From contig DFDR01000154.1 in NCBI GenBank assembly GCA_002369295.1, positions 36,647 through 100,646 of the forward strand: a DNA stretch of 64,000 nucleotides, written 5' to 3'. The position numbers and the translations under genes were made by a program. Under the pieces are notes generated by a model that did not search any database, was not told the DNA's origin, and worked only from the letters and a program-made list of their open reading frames with translations. Shown here in pieces: positions 25,526-33,970 of this stretch. How positions within the stretch are numbered: position 1 is the first letter of the stretch; each line of letters starts with the position of its first letter. This DNA is from Desulfovibrionaceae bacterium UBA3823. GTDB lineage: Bacteria; Desulfobacterota; Desulfovibrionia; Desulfovibrionales; Desulfovibrionaceae.

Positions 25526-27474
25526 AACGTGTTAACCTCCGCGAGAATCTCGTTGTCGGTGGCGTGGGAGAGCTGGATGGCACCCTGCGGGCAGGTGGAG
25601 GTGCATATGCCGCAGCCCTGGCAGACGGTGTCGATGACCTTGGCTTTGAGCACGCCGCGGAAGGCCTCTTCCTTGATGGCGCCGAAGGGGCAGCACTTGA
25701 TGCACTTGCCGCAGTCCACGCACCGGCTGACGTTCACGTGGGCGATCTGCGGGTCGTTTTCCAGCTTGTCGTGGCTGAAGAGGGCCATGACCTTGGCCGC
25801 CGCGCCGGAACCCTGCGAGACGGAGTTCGGGATGTCCTTGGTGCCCTGGCACACGCCGGCGAGGAACACGCCTGCGGTGTTGGTCTCCACGGGACGCAGC
25901 TTGGGATGGCTTTCCATGAAGAAGCCGTACTGGTCGTAGGAGATGCGCAGCTTCTCGGCGAGCTGCCCGGCGCCCTTGCTGGCGTTGATGCCCACGGCGA
26001 GGACGACGAGGTCGCAGGTCACCTGGACGGGCTGGCCGAGCAGGGTGTCCGCGCCGCAGACCACGTACTGGCCGTTGCCGTCGGGGTAGATTTTGGACAC
26101 GCGGCCGCGGATGTACTCGACGCCGTACTCTTCGACGGCGCGGCGGGTGAACTCGTCGTAGCCCTTGCCCACGGAGCGGATGTCCATATAGAAGACGTAG
26201 GGCTGGGAATCAGGGATGTGGTCCTTGGTGAGGACGGCCTGCTTGGCCGTGTACATGCAGCAGAAGCCGGAGCACAGCGGCCGGCCGATGGACTTGTCTC
26301 TGGAGCCGACGCACTGGATGAAGACGACCTTCTTGGGCTCCTTGTGGTCGGAGGGGCGCACGATGTGGCCGCCGGTGGGGCCGGAGGCGTTGAGCATGCG
26401 CTCGTACTGCAGGGAGGTGATGACGTCGGGGTACTTGCCGCCGCCGTACTGCTCGTACACGGTCCAGTCCATGAGATCGTAGCCGGTGGCGGCGATGACG
26501 GCGCCCACCTTCTCGGTGATGATCTCGTCCTTCATCTCGTAGTTGATGGCCTTGGTGGGGCACACCTTGGCGCAGACGCCGCATTTGCCCGTGGTGAGCT
26601 TCCTGCAGTAGTCGGGATTGATGGAGGCGCGTTTCGGAATGGCCTGGGGGAAGGGGATGTTGATGGCGGTGGTGAAGCCCACGTTCTCGTTGAAGCGGTC
26701 AGGCACCTTCTTGCTCGGGCACTTCTCGGTGCAGGTGCCGCAGCCGGTGCACTGGGACCAGTCGACGTAGGTGGCGCGCTTCCTGATCTTGACGTCGAAG
26801 TTGCCCACGTAGCCGGAGATGTCCTCGATCTCGGAGTACGCGTAGAGGGTGATGTTGGGGTTCTGGGACACGTCCACCATCTTGGGGCCGAGAATGCAGG
26901 CCGCGCAGTCGACGGTGGGGAAGGTCTTGTCGAGCTTGGCCATCTTGCCGCCGATGGTGGGCTCGCGCTCGACCATGACGACCTGGATGCCGGCGTCGGC
27001 GCAGTCGAGGGCTGCCTGGATGCCGGCAACGCCGCCGCCGATGACGAGCACGCGCTTGTTGATGTCGAAGCGCTGGGCGAAGAGCGGGCGGTTGTTGCGC
27101 AGCTTCGCCACGGCGATGCTGACGAGCTCGGTGGCCTTGTTGGTGTTGGGCTCCTTGTCCTTGCCGATCCAGGAGACATGCTCGCGGATGTTCGCCATTT
27201 CGAACATGTACCGGTTCAGGCCGGCGCGCTCGACGGTGCGGCGGAAGGTGGGCTCGTGCATGCGCGGAGAGCAGGAGGCAACGACGACGCCGGTGAGGCG
27301 GTGCTCGTGGATGGCCTGCTCGATGGCGGCCTGGCCGGGTTCGGCGCAGGTGTACATCAGGTCGGTGGCGTAGACGACTTCAGGGAAGTCGAGAGCATTT
27401 TTGGCGACCTGGGCACAGTCGACTGTGCCTGCGATGTTGCTGCCGCAGTGGCAGACGAAAACGCCTATCCTCAT
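25513..27474 (-). CDS. hdrA: Heterodisulfide reductase-type flavoprotein subunit A
   Basis: A 653-aa FAD/iron-sulfur protein, the electron-bifurcating flavin subunit of Hdr complexes. The N-terminal part has IGVFVCHCGSNIAGTVDC and VVASCSPRMHEPTFRR. The FAD site is VLVIGGGVAGIQAALDCADAG. A 4Fe-4S insert is QCTGCGTCTEKCPSKK, followed by CGVCAKVCPTKAI. Two ferredoxin motifs end the protein, CVDCGKCIKCCPFGAI and CQGCGICTSTCPQGAI. It overlaps hdrB by four bases (ATGA) and the FlxD fusion by 13. With Flx subunits it should take electrons from NADH and split them between ferredoxin and the HdrB disulfide site. Confidence 0.94.
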   Translation of the reverse strand: MRIGVFVCHCGSNIAGTVDCAQVAKNALDFPEVVYATDLMYTCAEPGQAAIEQAIHEHRLTGVVVASCSPRMHEPTFRRTVERAGLNRYMFEMANIREHVSWIGKDKEPNTNKATELVSIAVAKLRNNRPLFAQRFDINKRVLVIGGGVAGIQAALDCADAGIQVVMVEREPTIGGKMAKLDKTFPTVDCAACILGPKMVDVSQNPNITLYAYSEIEDISGYVGNFDVKIRKRATYVDWSQCTGCGTCTEKCPSKKVPDRFNENVGFTTAINIPFPQAIPKRASINPDYCRKLTTGKCGVCAKVCPTKAINYEMKDEIITEKVGAVIAATGYDLMDWTVYEQYGGGKYPDVITSLQYERMLNASGPTGGHIVRPSDHKEPKKVVFIQCVGSRDKSIGRPLCSGFCCMYTAKQAVLTKDHIPDSQPYVFYMDIRSVGKGYDEFTRRAVEEYGVEYIRGRVSKIYPDGNGQYVVCGADTLLGQPVQVTCDLVVLAVGINASKGAGQLAEKLRISYDQYGFFMESHPKLRPVETNTAGVFLAGVCQGTKDIPNSVSQGSGAAAKVMALFSHDKLENDPQIAHVNVSRCVDCGKCIKCCPFGAIKEEAFRGVLKAKVIDTVCQGCGICTSTCPQGAIQLSHATDNEILAEVNTLCQF

Positions 27475-28385
27475 GCCTTGCCTCCTTGGGCGGCTTCCTG
27501 GGCCGCGGTGCTGAGGGCGTGGATCTTGTCGGTGATCCTGTCGGCGCTGACGCAGAGCTTGTTCAGGCCGAGGCTGTCAGCGTCGCAGCCGAAGGCGATG
27601 CCCATGAGCTGCGTGAAGTAGAGAACGGGAATGTTGAACTTGGTCCCTTCGGCTTTGCCGGCCTGCTTCTGGCGCAGGTCAAGGTTCATCTGGCAGAGGG
27701 GGCAGCACACGGCGATGCAGTCGGCGCCCATGTTGGTCGCAAGCTGCAGGATGCGTCCGGAGTTGCGGGCCGTCAGGGGGCGGTGCGGAATGCCGGCGGA
27801 GGCGCCGCAGCACTCGGTTTTCAGCGGGAAGTCGAGGATGTCGTCCGCGCCGCAGCTGGCGAGCAGGCTTTCCATGAGCGTGGGGTTCTCAGGATCGCCG
27901 AACTGCATGAGCTCGGCGGGCCGGCTCATGAGGCAGCCGTAGTAGGGGGCGATTTTGATGCCGGCGAGGGACTGGGTCGCGCGGCTCTTGATCTGGTCGG
28001 AGTCGCACTGCTGCGCGATGAGCTGCATGACGGAGGTCATCTCCGGCAGCTCCTCGGGGGCGGGCTCGTCGAGCAGCTCGTTCACACGGGTGCGGAAGTC
28101 GGGATCCTGCATGCGCACGTAGGCGTGCTTGTGGTTGGAAAGACAGGAGGGACAGGAAGTGGCAATGAGGTCCGCGCCCTGCCTCGCCGCCAGGGCGAGG
28201 TTGCGGGTGCACAGGGCCGTGGAGAGGTCCGTGGCGACCGCATGGGCGGGCGTGGAGCCGCAGCAGTTCCAGTCGGCGATTTCGACAGTCTTGATGCCCA
28301 GGGCCTTCAGGACCGCCTGGGTGGAAAGTTCGTAGTCAAGGGAGGAACCCTTGGCCGAACATCCGGGATAGTAGGCTATTTTCAT
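27471..28385 (-). CDS. hdrB: Heterodisulfide reductase-type subunit B
   Basis: A 304-aa CCG-domain protein, the catalytic subunit that reduces a disulfide at non-cubane 4Fe-4S clusters. The two cysteine-rich CCG blocks are visible as YYPGCSAKGSSLDYE with DWNCCGSTPAH, and YYGCLMSRP with KTECCGASAGI. Further cysteines are ATSCPSCLSNHK and VCCPLCQMNLDLRQ. The physiological disulfide in Desulfovibrio is thought to be DsrC-type rather than CoM-CoB. It overlaps hdrC and hdrA by four bases each, so translation is coupled. Confidence 0.94.
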   Translation of the reverse strand: MKIAYYPGCSAKGSSLDYELSTQAVLKALGIKTVEIADWNCCGSTPAHAVATDLSTALCTRNLALAARQGADLIATSCPSCLSNHKHAYVRMQDPDFRTRVNELLDEPAPEELPEMTSVMQLIAQQCDSDQIKSRATQSLAGIKIAPYYGCLMSRPAELMQFGDPENPTLMESLLASCGADDILDFPLKTECCGASAGIPHRPLTARNSGRILQLATNMGADCIAVCCPLCQMNLDLRQKQAGKAEGTKFNIPVLYFTQLMGIAFGCDADSLGLNKLCVSADRITDKIHALSTAAQEAAQGGKA

Positions 28386-28969
28386 GGACGGACTCCCTCG
28401 CGCTTGGCGCGTTCCTGGTAGCGCTTGAAGATGCGCCCGACGGCTTCAACGCTTTCCTTGCTGGGGATGACGTGGGGCTTGAGGCCGAGCTTCTGCTTCA
28501 TGAGGGCCTTGGGAGCCAGATCGACGTCGGTCCAGAAGCGCAGGGAGCGCAGCATGTACAGGGCCATGGTGCCGATCTCGTAGCTGCGTCCGAAGGCGCG
28601 GACGGTGTCCAGGAAGGAGAGCCAGAATTTCTCGACGCGCTTGACGCCGACCTTGTTGGTGCGGCGGGCCATGTGGCGCAGGGTCTCCATGACGCCGGCG
28701 ATGTCGATGCTGTTGGGGCAGCGCAGGGAGCAGGTGCTGCAGGACAGGCACATGTAGATGGCCTGGGAGCCGAGCACTTTGTCCCTGAGGCCCAGCTGGA
28801 TGCCGCGCATGACCTGGTTGGGCATCATGTCGTAGTCGAGCGCGGCGGGGCAGCCGGCGGTGCAGTTGCCGCACTGGTAGCAGTTGCTGATGTTCTGTCC
28901 GCTTTCAGCTTCCACTTCCTGCTGGAAGGTGGGATCTTTCGAACGGATGAGGTCGATGGTTTCGTTCAT
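28382..28969 (-). CDS. hdrC: Heterodisulfide reductase-type subunit C
   Basis: A 195-aa ferredoxin-like subunit that relays electrons from HdrA to HdrB. Two 4Fe-4S motifs are clear: CYQCGNCTAGCPAAL and CLSCSTCSLRCPNSI. There are no membrane helices, as in soluble HdrC. The ATG at 28969 follows GGAGGAAAATT, a strong ribosome-binding site; the longer upstream frame is not coding-like. It is the first gene of the hdrCBA-flx operon. No alcohol dehydrogenase gene precedes it, unlike the arrangement described in D. vulgaris. Confidence 0.92.
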   Translation of the reverse strand: MNETIDLIRSKDPTFQQEVEAESGQNISNCYQCGNCTAGCPAALDYDMMPNQVMRGIQLGLRDKVLGSQAIYMCLSCSTCSLRCPNSIDIAGVMETLRHMARRTNKVGVKRVEKFWLSFLDTVRAFGRSYEIGTMALYMLRSLRFWTDVDLAPKALMKQKLGLKPHVIPSKESVEAVGRIFKRYQERAKREGVRP

Positions 28970-29192
28970 CAATTTTCCTCCGACGCGGCGCCTGCGGGGC
29001 AGGTCCGCATAAAGGCTCGTGGCCGTGGCGATCTTCGCGGCGAAGGGCCGGCAGGGATGCCTCATGCCGGGCGCCTTCGCGAAAAGACAGGGATAGCCCT
29101 TCCCCTGGCGTCCAGACCTCCATGGGAGTGGAACGAAAAGGCAGGAAGCGCCTTTGAGGACACAGGGGGCTCCTTCTATCTTACGATTATTG

Positions 29193-29218
29193 CAGGGCAA
29201 AGGCTAGTCTTTGCCCTG
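29193..29218. promoter_or_regulatory. 10-bp inverted repeat upstream of hdrC
   Basis: CAGGGCAAAG at 29193-29202 is perfectly repeated in inverse at 29209-29218 with a 6-nt spacer. It lies in the only A+T-rich patch of the 323-base gap between hdrC and aroQ, next to a -10-like TAAGAT on the - strand. It could be an operator for the hdr-flx operon or an RNA hairpin; no T-run follows on either strand. Confidence 0.4.
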
Positions 29219-29292
29219 AATGTGCCGCTGTGAGCTTCCGGGTGCAGCGCCCGCCTTCCCGAGAGGATCCAGGCAGGCGCGCCGAAGGGCGG

Positions 29293-29820
29293 CTAGTTGA
29301 AGGCGAAGGGATCAATGAAGCCGCGCCCGCCCGGCTTTTCGCCGTGGACCTCCTCGGCACGCCGCCGGATGTCGTCGCGCTCGCGCACGGCTTCGTCCAG
29401 AGCCATGAGTCCCAGGGCGTAGCTGTAGGCGCCGAAGCCCTCGATGCAGCCGCAGCAGGCCGGCGCGATGACGGACTTGCGCCGGAATTCCTCGCGGCCG
29501 GAGACGTGGGACATGTGCACCTCGACCACGGGAAAGGGCAGGATGTCGAGGGCGTCCAGAATGCCGTAGCTGTAGTGGGTCCAGGCGCCGGCGTTGACGA
29601 CGATGCCTCTCGTGCCGTCGTCGAGGGAGCGGTGGATGCGCTCCACGAAACCCGCCTCGCTGTTGGTCTGGTAGCACTCTATCTTCACGCCCATCTGGCC
29701 GGCGTAGCTGTAGAGGAGCTTGTTGATGTCTTCGAGGGTTGCCGTTCCGTAGACGGCGGGGTCGCGCCTGCCGAACATGTTGAGGTTGATGCCGTGGAGG
29801 ATGAGATAGTCGTGCTGCAT
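29293..29820 (-). CDS. aroQ: 3-dehydroquinate dehydratase, type II
   Basis: A 175-aa type II dehydroquinase of the shikimate pathway. The N-terminal segment ILHGINLNMFGRRDPAVYG carries the flexible-loop arginine and catalytic tyrosine; the asparagine-proline of the usual GPNLN is replaced by GINLN. QTNSEAGFVERIH, VVNAGAWTHYSYGILDAL, PVVEVHMSHVSGREEFR and the C-terminal YSYALGLMAL are present. Length is slightly above the usual 145-150 because of a C-terminal tail. It lies between the hdr operon and an aminotransferase gene and is isolated from other shikimate genes, except possibly the EPSP-synthase-like gene at 31786. Confidence 0.93.
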   Translation of the reverse strand: MQHDYLILHGINLNMFGRRDPAVYGTATLEDINKLLYSYAGQMGVKIECYQTNSEAGFVERIHRSLDDGTRGIVVNAGAWTHYSYGILDALDILPFPVVEVHMSHVSGREEFRRKSVIAPACCGCIEGFGAYSYALGLMALDEAVRERDDIRRRAEEVHGEKPGGRGFIDPFAFN

Positions 29821-29880
29821 GGCGGTCTCCGGGACGGCGCGGAAAGGGTGCTTGCTCCGCGCCGGAAGGGGGATGCGGAC

Positions 29881-29917
29881 AGGCCCGCCGTCCGGACAGC
29901 CTCCGGGCGGCGGGCCT
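29881..29917 (-). terminator. Hairpin terminator after the aminotransferase
   Basis: A 10-bp perfect stem (29881-29890 with 29908-29917) lies 25 bases past the stop of the - strand aminotransferase gene and just before aroQ. CTTTTTC lies on the 5' side in the - strand reading. Confidence 0.55.
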
Positions 29918-29942
29918 GCCGAAAAAGCCCGAACCTGGCGTG

Positions 29943-31136
29943 CTAGGCGAACTTGGCGCGGGCCTTGGCAAAGCCTTCGGCCGAATTGCGGATCACCTTC
30001 TCATCGACGCAGAAGGCAAGCCTGAAGAAGCCGGGGCAGCCGAAGCCGGAGCCGGGCACGCCGAGGACGCGCTCTTCGGCGAGGGCTGCCACGAAGGCCT
30101 TGTCGTCGCCGCCGGGAGCCTTGGGGAAGAAGTAGAAGGCGCCCTTGGGCAGGGTGAATTCGATGCCGGCCTGAGTCAGCACGTCGGCCATGGCGTCGCG
30201 GCGGCGCAGGTAGACGTCCCTGTCGACGGCGCTGCCGAGGGCGGCCACCATGATGTGCTGGCCGACGATGGGGGCGTTGACGTAGCCCAGAATGCGGTTG
30301 GTGAGGGTGATGGCTGCCATGAGCTCGGCGCGCTCCTCGAGCAGCGGGGAGAGGGCCGCGTAGCCTATGCGCTCGCCGGGCAGGGACATGTTCTTGGAGA
30401 AGGAGCTCAAGACCACGGCGTAGCGGTAGAGCGGCAGCACGGAGGGCACCTCGCAGCCGTCGTAGGCCAGGAAGCGGTAGGGTTCGTCGCAGAGCAGCCA
30501 GATGGGATGGCCGACTTCGGCGCTCTTGCGCTCGAGCAGGGCGCAGATGGCCTTCATCTCGTCCAGGGTGTAGACGACGCCCGTCGGATTGTTGGGGGAG
30601 TTGACGATGACCGCGCGGGTCTTGGCGGAAATGGCCTTTTCGAGGGCCTCGACGTCGGGGCGGAAGGTGTCCTTCTGCGTCATGACGCGGGTAAGATGCC
30701 CCCCGTGGTTGGCCACGTAGAAGTCGTACTCGACGAAGTAGGGGGCGAAGGCGATGAGCTCCTCGCCGGGGTTGAAGACGGCTCTGAGGACGGCGTTGAG
30801 CGCCGAGGCCGCGCCCGCGCTGAGCAGCACGTCGCCGGCTGCCAGCTCCACGCCCTGATCGGCGGAGATCCACTTGGCGAGCGCCTCCCTGGCCCAGGGG
30901 GCGCCGGCGTTGGGCGTGTAGCCGAAGGAGAAGGGCTTGCCGGCGCTTTCGGCAAAGGCCTTGAGGCCGTCGACGACGGCCTTGGGCGCAGGCAGATCGG
31001 GGTTGCCGAGGGAGAAGTCGTAGACCTTGTCCTCGCCGTACTGCTTTTTGAGCTGAATGCCCTGCTCAAACATCTTGCGGATCATGGAGGAATTGGCCAT
31101 GTAGCCTTGGACGGCGCTGGAAAGAAGTTGTGCCAT
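29943..31136 (-). CDS. Class I/II pyridoxal-phosphate aminotransferase
   Basis: A 397-aa fold-type I aminotransferase, aspartate/aromatic-type. Features are YDFSLGNPDLPAP, FGYTPNAGAPWAREALA, LSAGAASALNAVLRAVFNPG, VIVNSPNNPTGVVYTLDEM, LCDEPYRFLAYDG and the PLP lysine in VVLSSFSKNMSLPGERIGY. The C-terminal FFRLAFCVDEKVI carries the carboxylate-binding arginine. ATG 31136 is preceded by AAGGAG. The substrate cannot be decided; homologues in Desulfovibrio are annotated as aspartate or alanine aminotransferases. It is a single-gene unit with its own terminator. Confidence 0.92.
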   Translation of the reverse strand: MAQLLSSAVQGYMANSSMIRKMFEQGIQLKKQYGEDKVYDFSLGNPDLPAPKAVVDGLKAFAESAGKPFSFGYTPNAGAPWAREALAKWISADQGVELAAGDVLLSAGAASALNAVLRAVFNPGEELIAFAPYFVEYDFYVANHGGHLTRVMTQKDTFRPDVEALEKAISAKTRAVIVNSPNNPTGVVYTLDEMKAICALLERKSAEVGHPIWLLCDEPYRFLAYDGCEVPSVLPLYRYAVVLSSFSKNMSLPGERIGYAALSPLLEERAELMAAITLTNRILGYVNAPIVGQHIMVAALGSAVDRDVYLRRRDAMADVLTQAGIEFTLPKGAFYFFPKAPGGDDKAFVAALAEERVLGVPGSGFGCPGFFRLAFCVDEKVIRNSAEGFAKARAKFA

Positions 31137-31218
31137 GTAACGAGACTCCTTGAATTCTTGTCTTCCTGTGGCGGTTAGGGTAGTACAGGCAAGCTACATT
31201 TTTTTTCGGGAGGTTTCC

Positions 31219-31662
31219 ATGTCCCAGATTTCCCCTTGCCGGCGGGCTCTGCCTGCATTCCTCGCGGTCTTTGCCCTTGCCGGTGGCTGCAGCTGGCAGG
31301 ATGCTCCCGAGGAAAGCGGGATGCACGTCACTGCAGAAGTGCACGAGGTCCACTACTGCTCGAAGTTCTCTCCCGAGATCACCATCGCCAACCCGCCGCA
31401 TGACACGGACTACTACGAAGTCCGTCTGGATCGCCTCGGCGAGAGCGGCTTGTTCATGGGTGGCGGAACCTGGCGCTTCAACGGGCTTGCCGATGACGGC
31501 ATGGACTCCATTCCCGAGGGTGCCCTGACGAACAGCTACCGCGGCCCCTGCCCCAAGAAGGGGGAGACCGCCCAGTACATGTTTACGGTGGCGGCCCGCA
31601 AGTCCGGCGTCGCTGCGCCGCTGGAAACCGCCACCTACGTCTTTACGGTGGAAAAGCCCTAG
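31219..31662 (+). CDS. Small lipoprotein with PEBP/YbhB-like C-terminus
   Basis: A 147-aa exported protein. The signal peptide ends in FALAGGC, an atypical lipobox with Cys24 the likely acylated residue. The C-terminal half contains LTNSYRGPCPKKGETAQYMFTVAA, which resembles the Y-x-GP-C-PP-G...Y-x-F signature of phosphatidylethanolamine-binding (YbhB/YbcL) proteins. The first half (PEITIANPPHDTDYYEVRL) fits the same beta fold, shortened. The canonical ligand aspartate-histidine pair is not evident, so binding function is doubtful. ATG 31219 follows CGGGAGG; the longer frame to 31150 runs through the promoter region. Divergent from the aminotransferase. Confidence 0.7.
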   Translation: MSQISPCRRALPAFLAVFALAGGCSWQDAPEESGMHVTAEVHEVHYCSKFSPEITIANPPHDTDYYEVRLDRLGESGLFMGGGTWRFNGLADDGMDSIPEGALTNSYRGPCPKKGETAQYMFTVAARKSGVAAPLETATYVFTVEKP

Positions 31663-31707
31663 ACAAGGGCTGGCCGGGGGGGCCTCCCCGGAGCCGGAGC
31701 CTTTCAA

Positions 31708-31748
31708 AAAGCGCCTGCCGGACCGTTGCGCGGTTCGGCAGGCGCTTT
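31708..31748. terminator. Bidirectional terminator between convergent genes
   Basis: A 13-bp perfect core stem (31708-31720 with 31736-31748), A-rich on the left and ending in TTT on the right. It separates the lipoprotein (+) from the EPSP-synthase-like gene (-). Confidence 0.8.
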
Positions 31749-31785
31749 GCGTTCTCTCAGGGGGGGGCTCCCAGGGGGATGCGGA

Positions 31786-33501
31786 CTACTCGTCGTCTTC
31801 GTCGCGGGGCGTCAGCTGGGCCTGGGCATTGGTGCGGATGCGGCGGCGCTCCTTGGGCTGGGGCTGGACTTCCGGCTTGCGGATCTGAGGCTCGGGCAGG
31901 GCGTTGTAGAGTGCCCAGAAGCCGGGATAGAGCGTGGTGAGTATGCCCGGGTTGTTCAGGCGGAAGCCGTGATGCGGCTCGGGGCGGGCGCAGGCGCACA
32001 CGGCGAGGGCGCAGGCCCAGGCCGCCGAGGGGGCCGGCCAGACCTGGTGAATGGTCACGTACTCCTCGCGCTCGCCGCCTTCGCCGTCCTCGCGCTTGAG
32101 CGCAACGGGCTTGGCCCAGACGACGGCGCCATCCTCCTCGACCTCGAGGCCGCAGGCGCGGGCAAAGGCCTCTGCTTCGGCAAAGCGCTCGCTGCCGGGC
32201 TCGTAGCCCTGCGGCATTCTGGCCTGCTTCTTCCTCAGGGCGCAGAGGCAGGTGAGCGCCATGGCAAGCGGCAGCCATTCCCCAGGCAGAGCTTCGGGCA
32301 GCTCGAGGCCGGCTTCGGGAATCGAAACCTCCGCGCCGCATTCGATGCTGGCTGAGTCGGAGCCGGCGCTGAACGGGACGCCCGCCTGCCTGAAGAGATC
32401 CCTGGCGGCCTCGGCTTCAGGGGAGCTGGGCCATTGGCCGGCGAGGCGGACTCTGCCCGAGAGGGCGGGCGCCAGCGCCAGCAGGAAGACGGCCAGCTCC
32501 GGCTCCATGGCGAGCTTGGGCTCGCGGGGGAGGGCGATCTTCGACGGCGTTATGTGAAGATTTTCACAATTGCCTTCCACGCTGGCGCCGCAGGCTGCCA
32601 GCAGGGGCAGGATGCGCGCCTCGATGCGGGCGCTGTCCGGATGGGATCCGAAGCGGAAGGCGACGGGCTTTTCGTAGAAGGGAGCGGCAAGGAGCATGCC
32701 TTCGATGAACTCGCCAGGCACGGCGTCGGGGAAGTCGATGGCGTCGGGGAGCAGGCCCGAGCTTTCGATGCGCACGGGCAGTCCTTCGCCCTTGGGGATG
32801 ACGTGCACGAGGCGCGCGCCGAGCTGGGGAACGAAGGAGACGACGGCATCGAGGCCTTCCATGCGCATCTGGCTGTCGCCCGAGAACTTGGCGTGGCTGG
32901 GGCGTCCCAGGTAGTGGCCGAGGGCGAGGTAGAAGTTGAAGGCGGAGGCGCCGGAGTAGATGACCTTGTCGGGCGTTCCGCAGGGAGCGGCAGGCAGGGC
33001 CTCCACTGCGTCGCCGCTGCGGATGATGGAGGCGCCCATCTGGTTGAACATCTTGAGGCAGTCGTAGATGGCATCGTTCATCAGCGAGCTGGCAAGCTTC
33101 ACGGGCTGCCCCGAGGCCGCGGCCAGGGAGATCCATGCCCGGGTGGCCCGGCAGGAGGCGGGGGCCTCCATGTCGATCTTCACGGGCTGCTGGGCGGGCG
33201 CAAGGTTGAAGGCCTCCCGGCGCTGCTCGCCGTCCTCGCCCGGCTTCGGAAGGAAGGTGACCTCCTGCATGAGGGAGAAGAAAAGGCCGGAGAGCTTGGG
33301 ATCGTTGCTGACCTTCGCGACGGCGCTTTCCCAGGCTTCGCGGATCTGCTTCTCCTCGCGGTTGTCAAGATGGCCCTTGGGGCCGGCCATGCGCTTGAGC
33401 ATGTTGTGGCGGCGCATGACGAGCCTGAGTATGTCCCGGTCCATCTCGCACACGGTCTCGCGCAGCGGGCGGCGGGGTCTGTCCTGATAGGCATCGCGCA
33501 T
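31786..33501 (-). CDS. Diverged EPSP synthase-like protein with chorismate-mutase-like N-terminus
   Basis: A 571-aa protein. Residues 1 to about 95 look like an AroQ-class chorismate mutase helix bundle: EMDRDILRLVMRRHNMLKRMA, a KQIREAWE helix and FFSLMQEV. Residues about 105-540 follow the EPSP-synthase fold in order: ISLAAASGQPVKLASSLMND, MFNQMGASI, SGDSQMRMEGLDAVVSFVPQLGA, GEFIEGMLLAAPF and a second half. The usual PGSKS loop is PASCR, so the catalytic lysine appears lost, and GNAGTAMR is not recognisable. It may be the diverged AroA of Desulfovibrio-type aromatic pathways or a non-catalytic relative. The C-terminus is charged. AAGGAAG precedes the ATG. Confidence 0.6.
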   Translation of the reverse strand: MRDAYQDRPRRPLRETVCEMDRDILRLVMRRHNMLKRMAGPKGHLDNREEKQIREAWESAVAKVSNDPKLSGLFFSLMQEVTFLPKPGEDGEQRREAFNLAPAQQPVKIDMEAPASCRATRAWISLAAASGQPVKLASSLMNDAIYDCLKMFNQMGASIIRSGDAVEALPAAPCGTPDKVIYSGASAFNFYLALGHYLGRPSHAKFSGDSQMRMEGLDAVVSFVPQLGARLVHVIPKGEGLPVRIESSGLLPDAIDFPDAVPGEFIEGMLLAAPFYEKPVAFRFGSHPDSARIEARILPLLAACGASVEGNCENLHITPSKIALPREPKLAMEPELAVFLLALAPALSGRVRLAGQWPSSPEAEAARDLFRQAGVPFSAGSDSASIECGAEVSIPEAGLELPEALPGEWLPLAMALTCLCALRKKQARMPQGYEPGSERFAEAEAFARACGLEVEEDGAVVWAKPVALKREDGEGGEREEYVTIHQVWPAPSAAWACALAVCACARPEPHHGFRLNNPGILTTLYPGFWALYNALPEPQIRKPEVQPQPKERRRIRTNAQAQLTPRDEDDE

Positions 33502-33970
33502 CAGTATTGCTTCCTTATGAAATTGCTGGATGGGGAGGTGCGGGCAAGGGGGCGGAAGGATGGAAAGCCCTGAAGGAAACTGCCCGTGTTTTCAGTGTGT
33601 TGAGAAAGAATGCCACCAGAGGCGACGCATGGTGAATACTATAGGAGACCCCATCCTTGCAAGGCAGATGCAGAAGGCGAGCTTGTGAAAAAAATAATTA
33701 TCTCGAGCGCAAACTGGCTTGACTCTAGGCTGGAATGCTGGAAGCACCCTCCTGCGGCCCGCAAAAGATGGCGAGGCGGGGTTGACTCAGTGCCAATAGC
33801 TTGTTACGAAATTCACCAGCGGAGAAGAAACTTCTTCTTTTTCCGCCTTGCCTTGGCACCAACCGCTTTCCTTTTTTCGGGGAAGCTTTTATGTTAATGC
33901 GGATAGCCGGGCAGCGAAGCGCTGTTTTCGACCGGCTTCCAAATCAACCTTTTTAGAGCTGGAGGAACGT
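33502..33970 (+). other. apr upstream region and leader
   Basis: A 469-base gene-less stretch between the divergent EPSP-like gene and aprB. It is A+T-richer than its surroundings and carries a good sigma70-type promoter at 33782-33810. A second TTGACT at 33718 lacks a clear -10. A lone TTGTGA half-site at 33683-33688 resembles half a Rex/HcpR operator. A 7-bp hairpin (33865-33871 with 33880-33886) followed by TTTT lies in the leader. Confidence 0.5.
33782..33810 (+). promoter_or_regulatory. Sigma70-type promoter of aprBA
   Basis: TTGACT at 33782-33787, a 17-base spacer and TACGAA at 33805-33810. This predicts a start near 33817 and an untranslated leader of about 150 bases before aprB. Confidence 0.6.

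Noticed and set aside
22973-27621. Very long + strand frames opposite the hdr-flx operon (for example 22973-25516 and 25564-27621)
   Set aside because: High-GC antisense shadows with Val/Gly/Ala-rich translations lacking any family motif; the - strand genes are unambiguous.
33683-33700. Rex/HcpR operator upstream of apr
   Set aside because: Only one TTGTGA half is present; the second half reads TAATTA.
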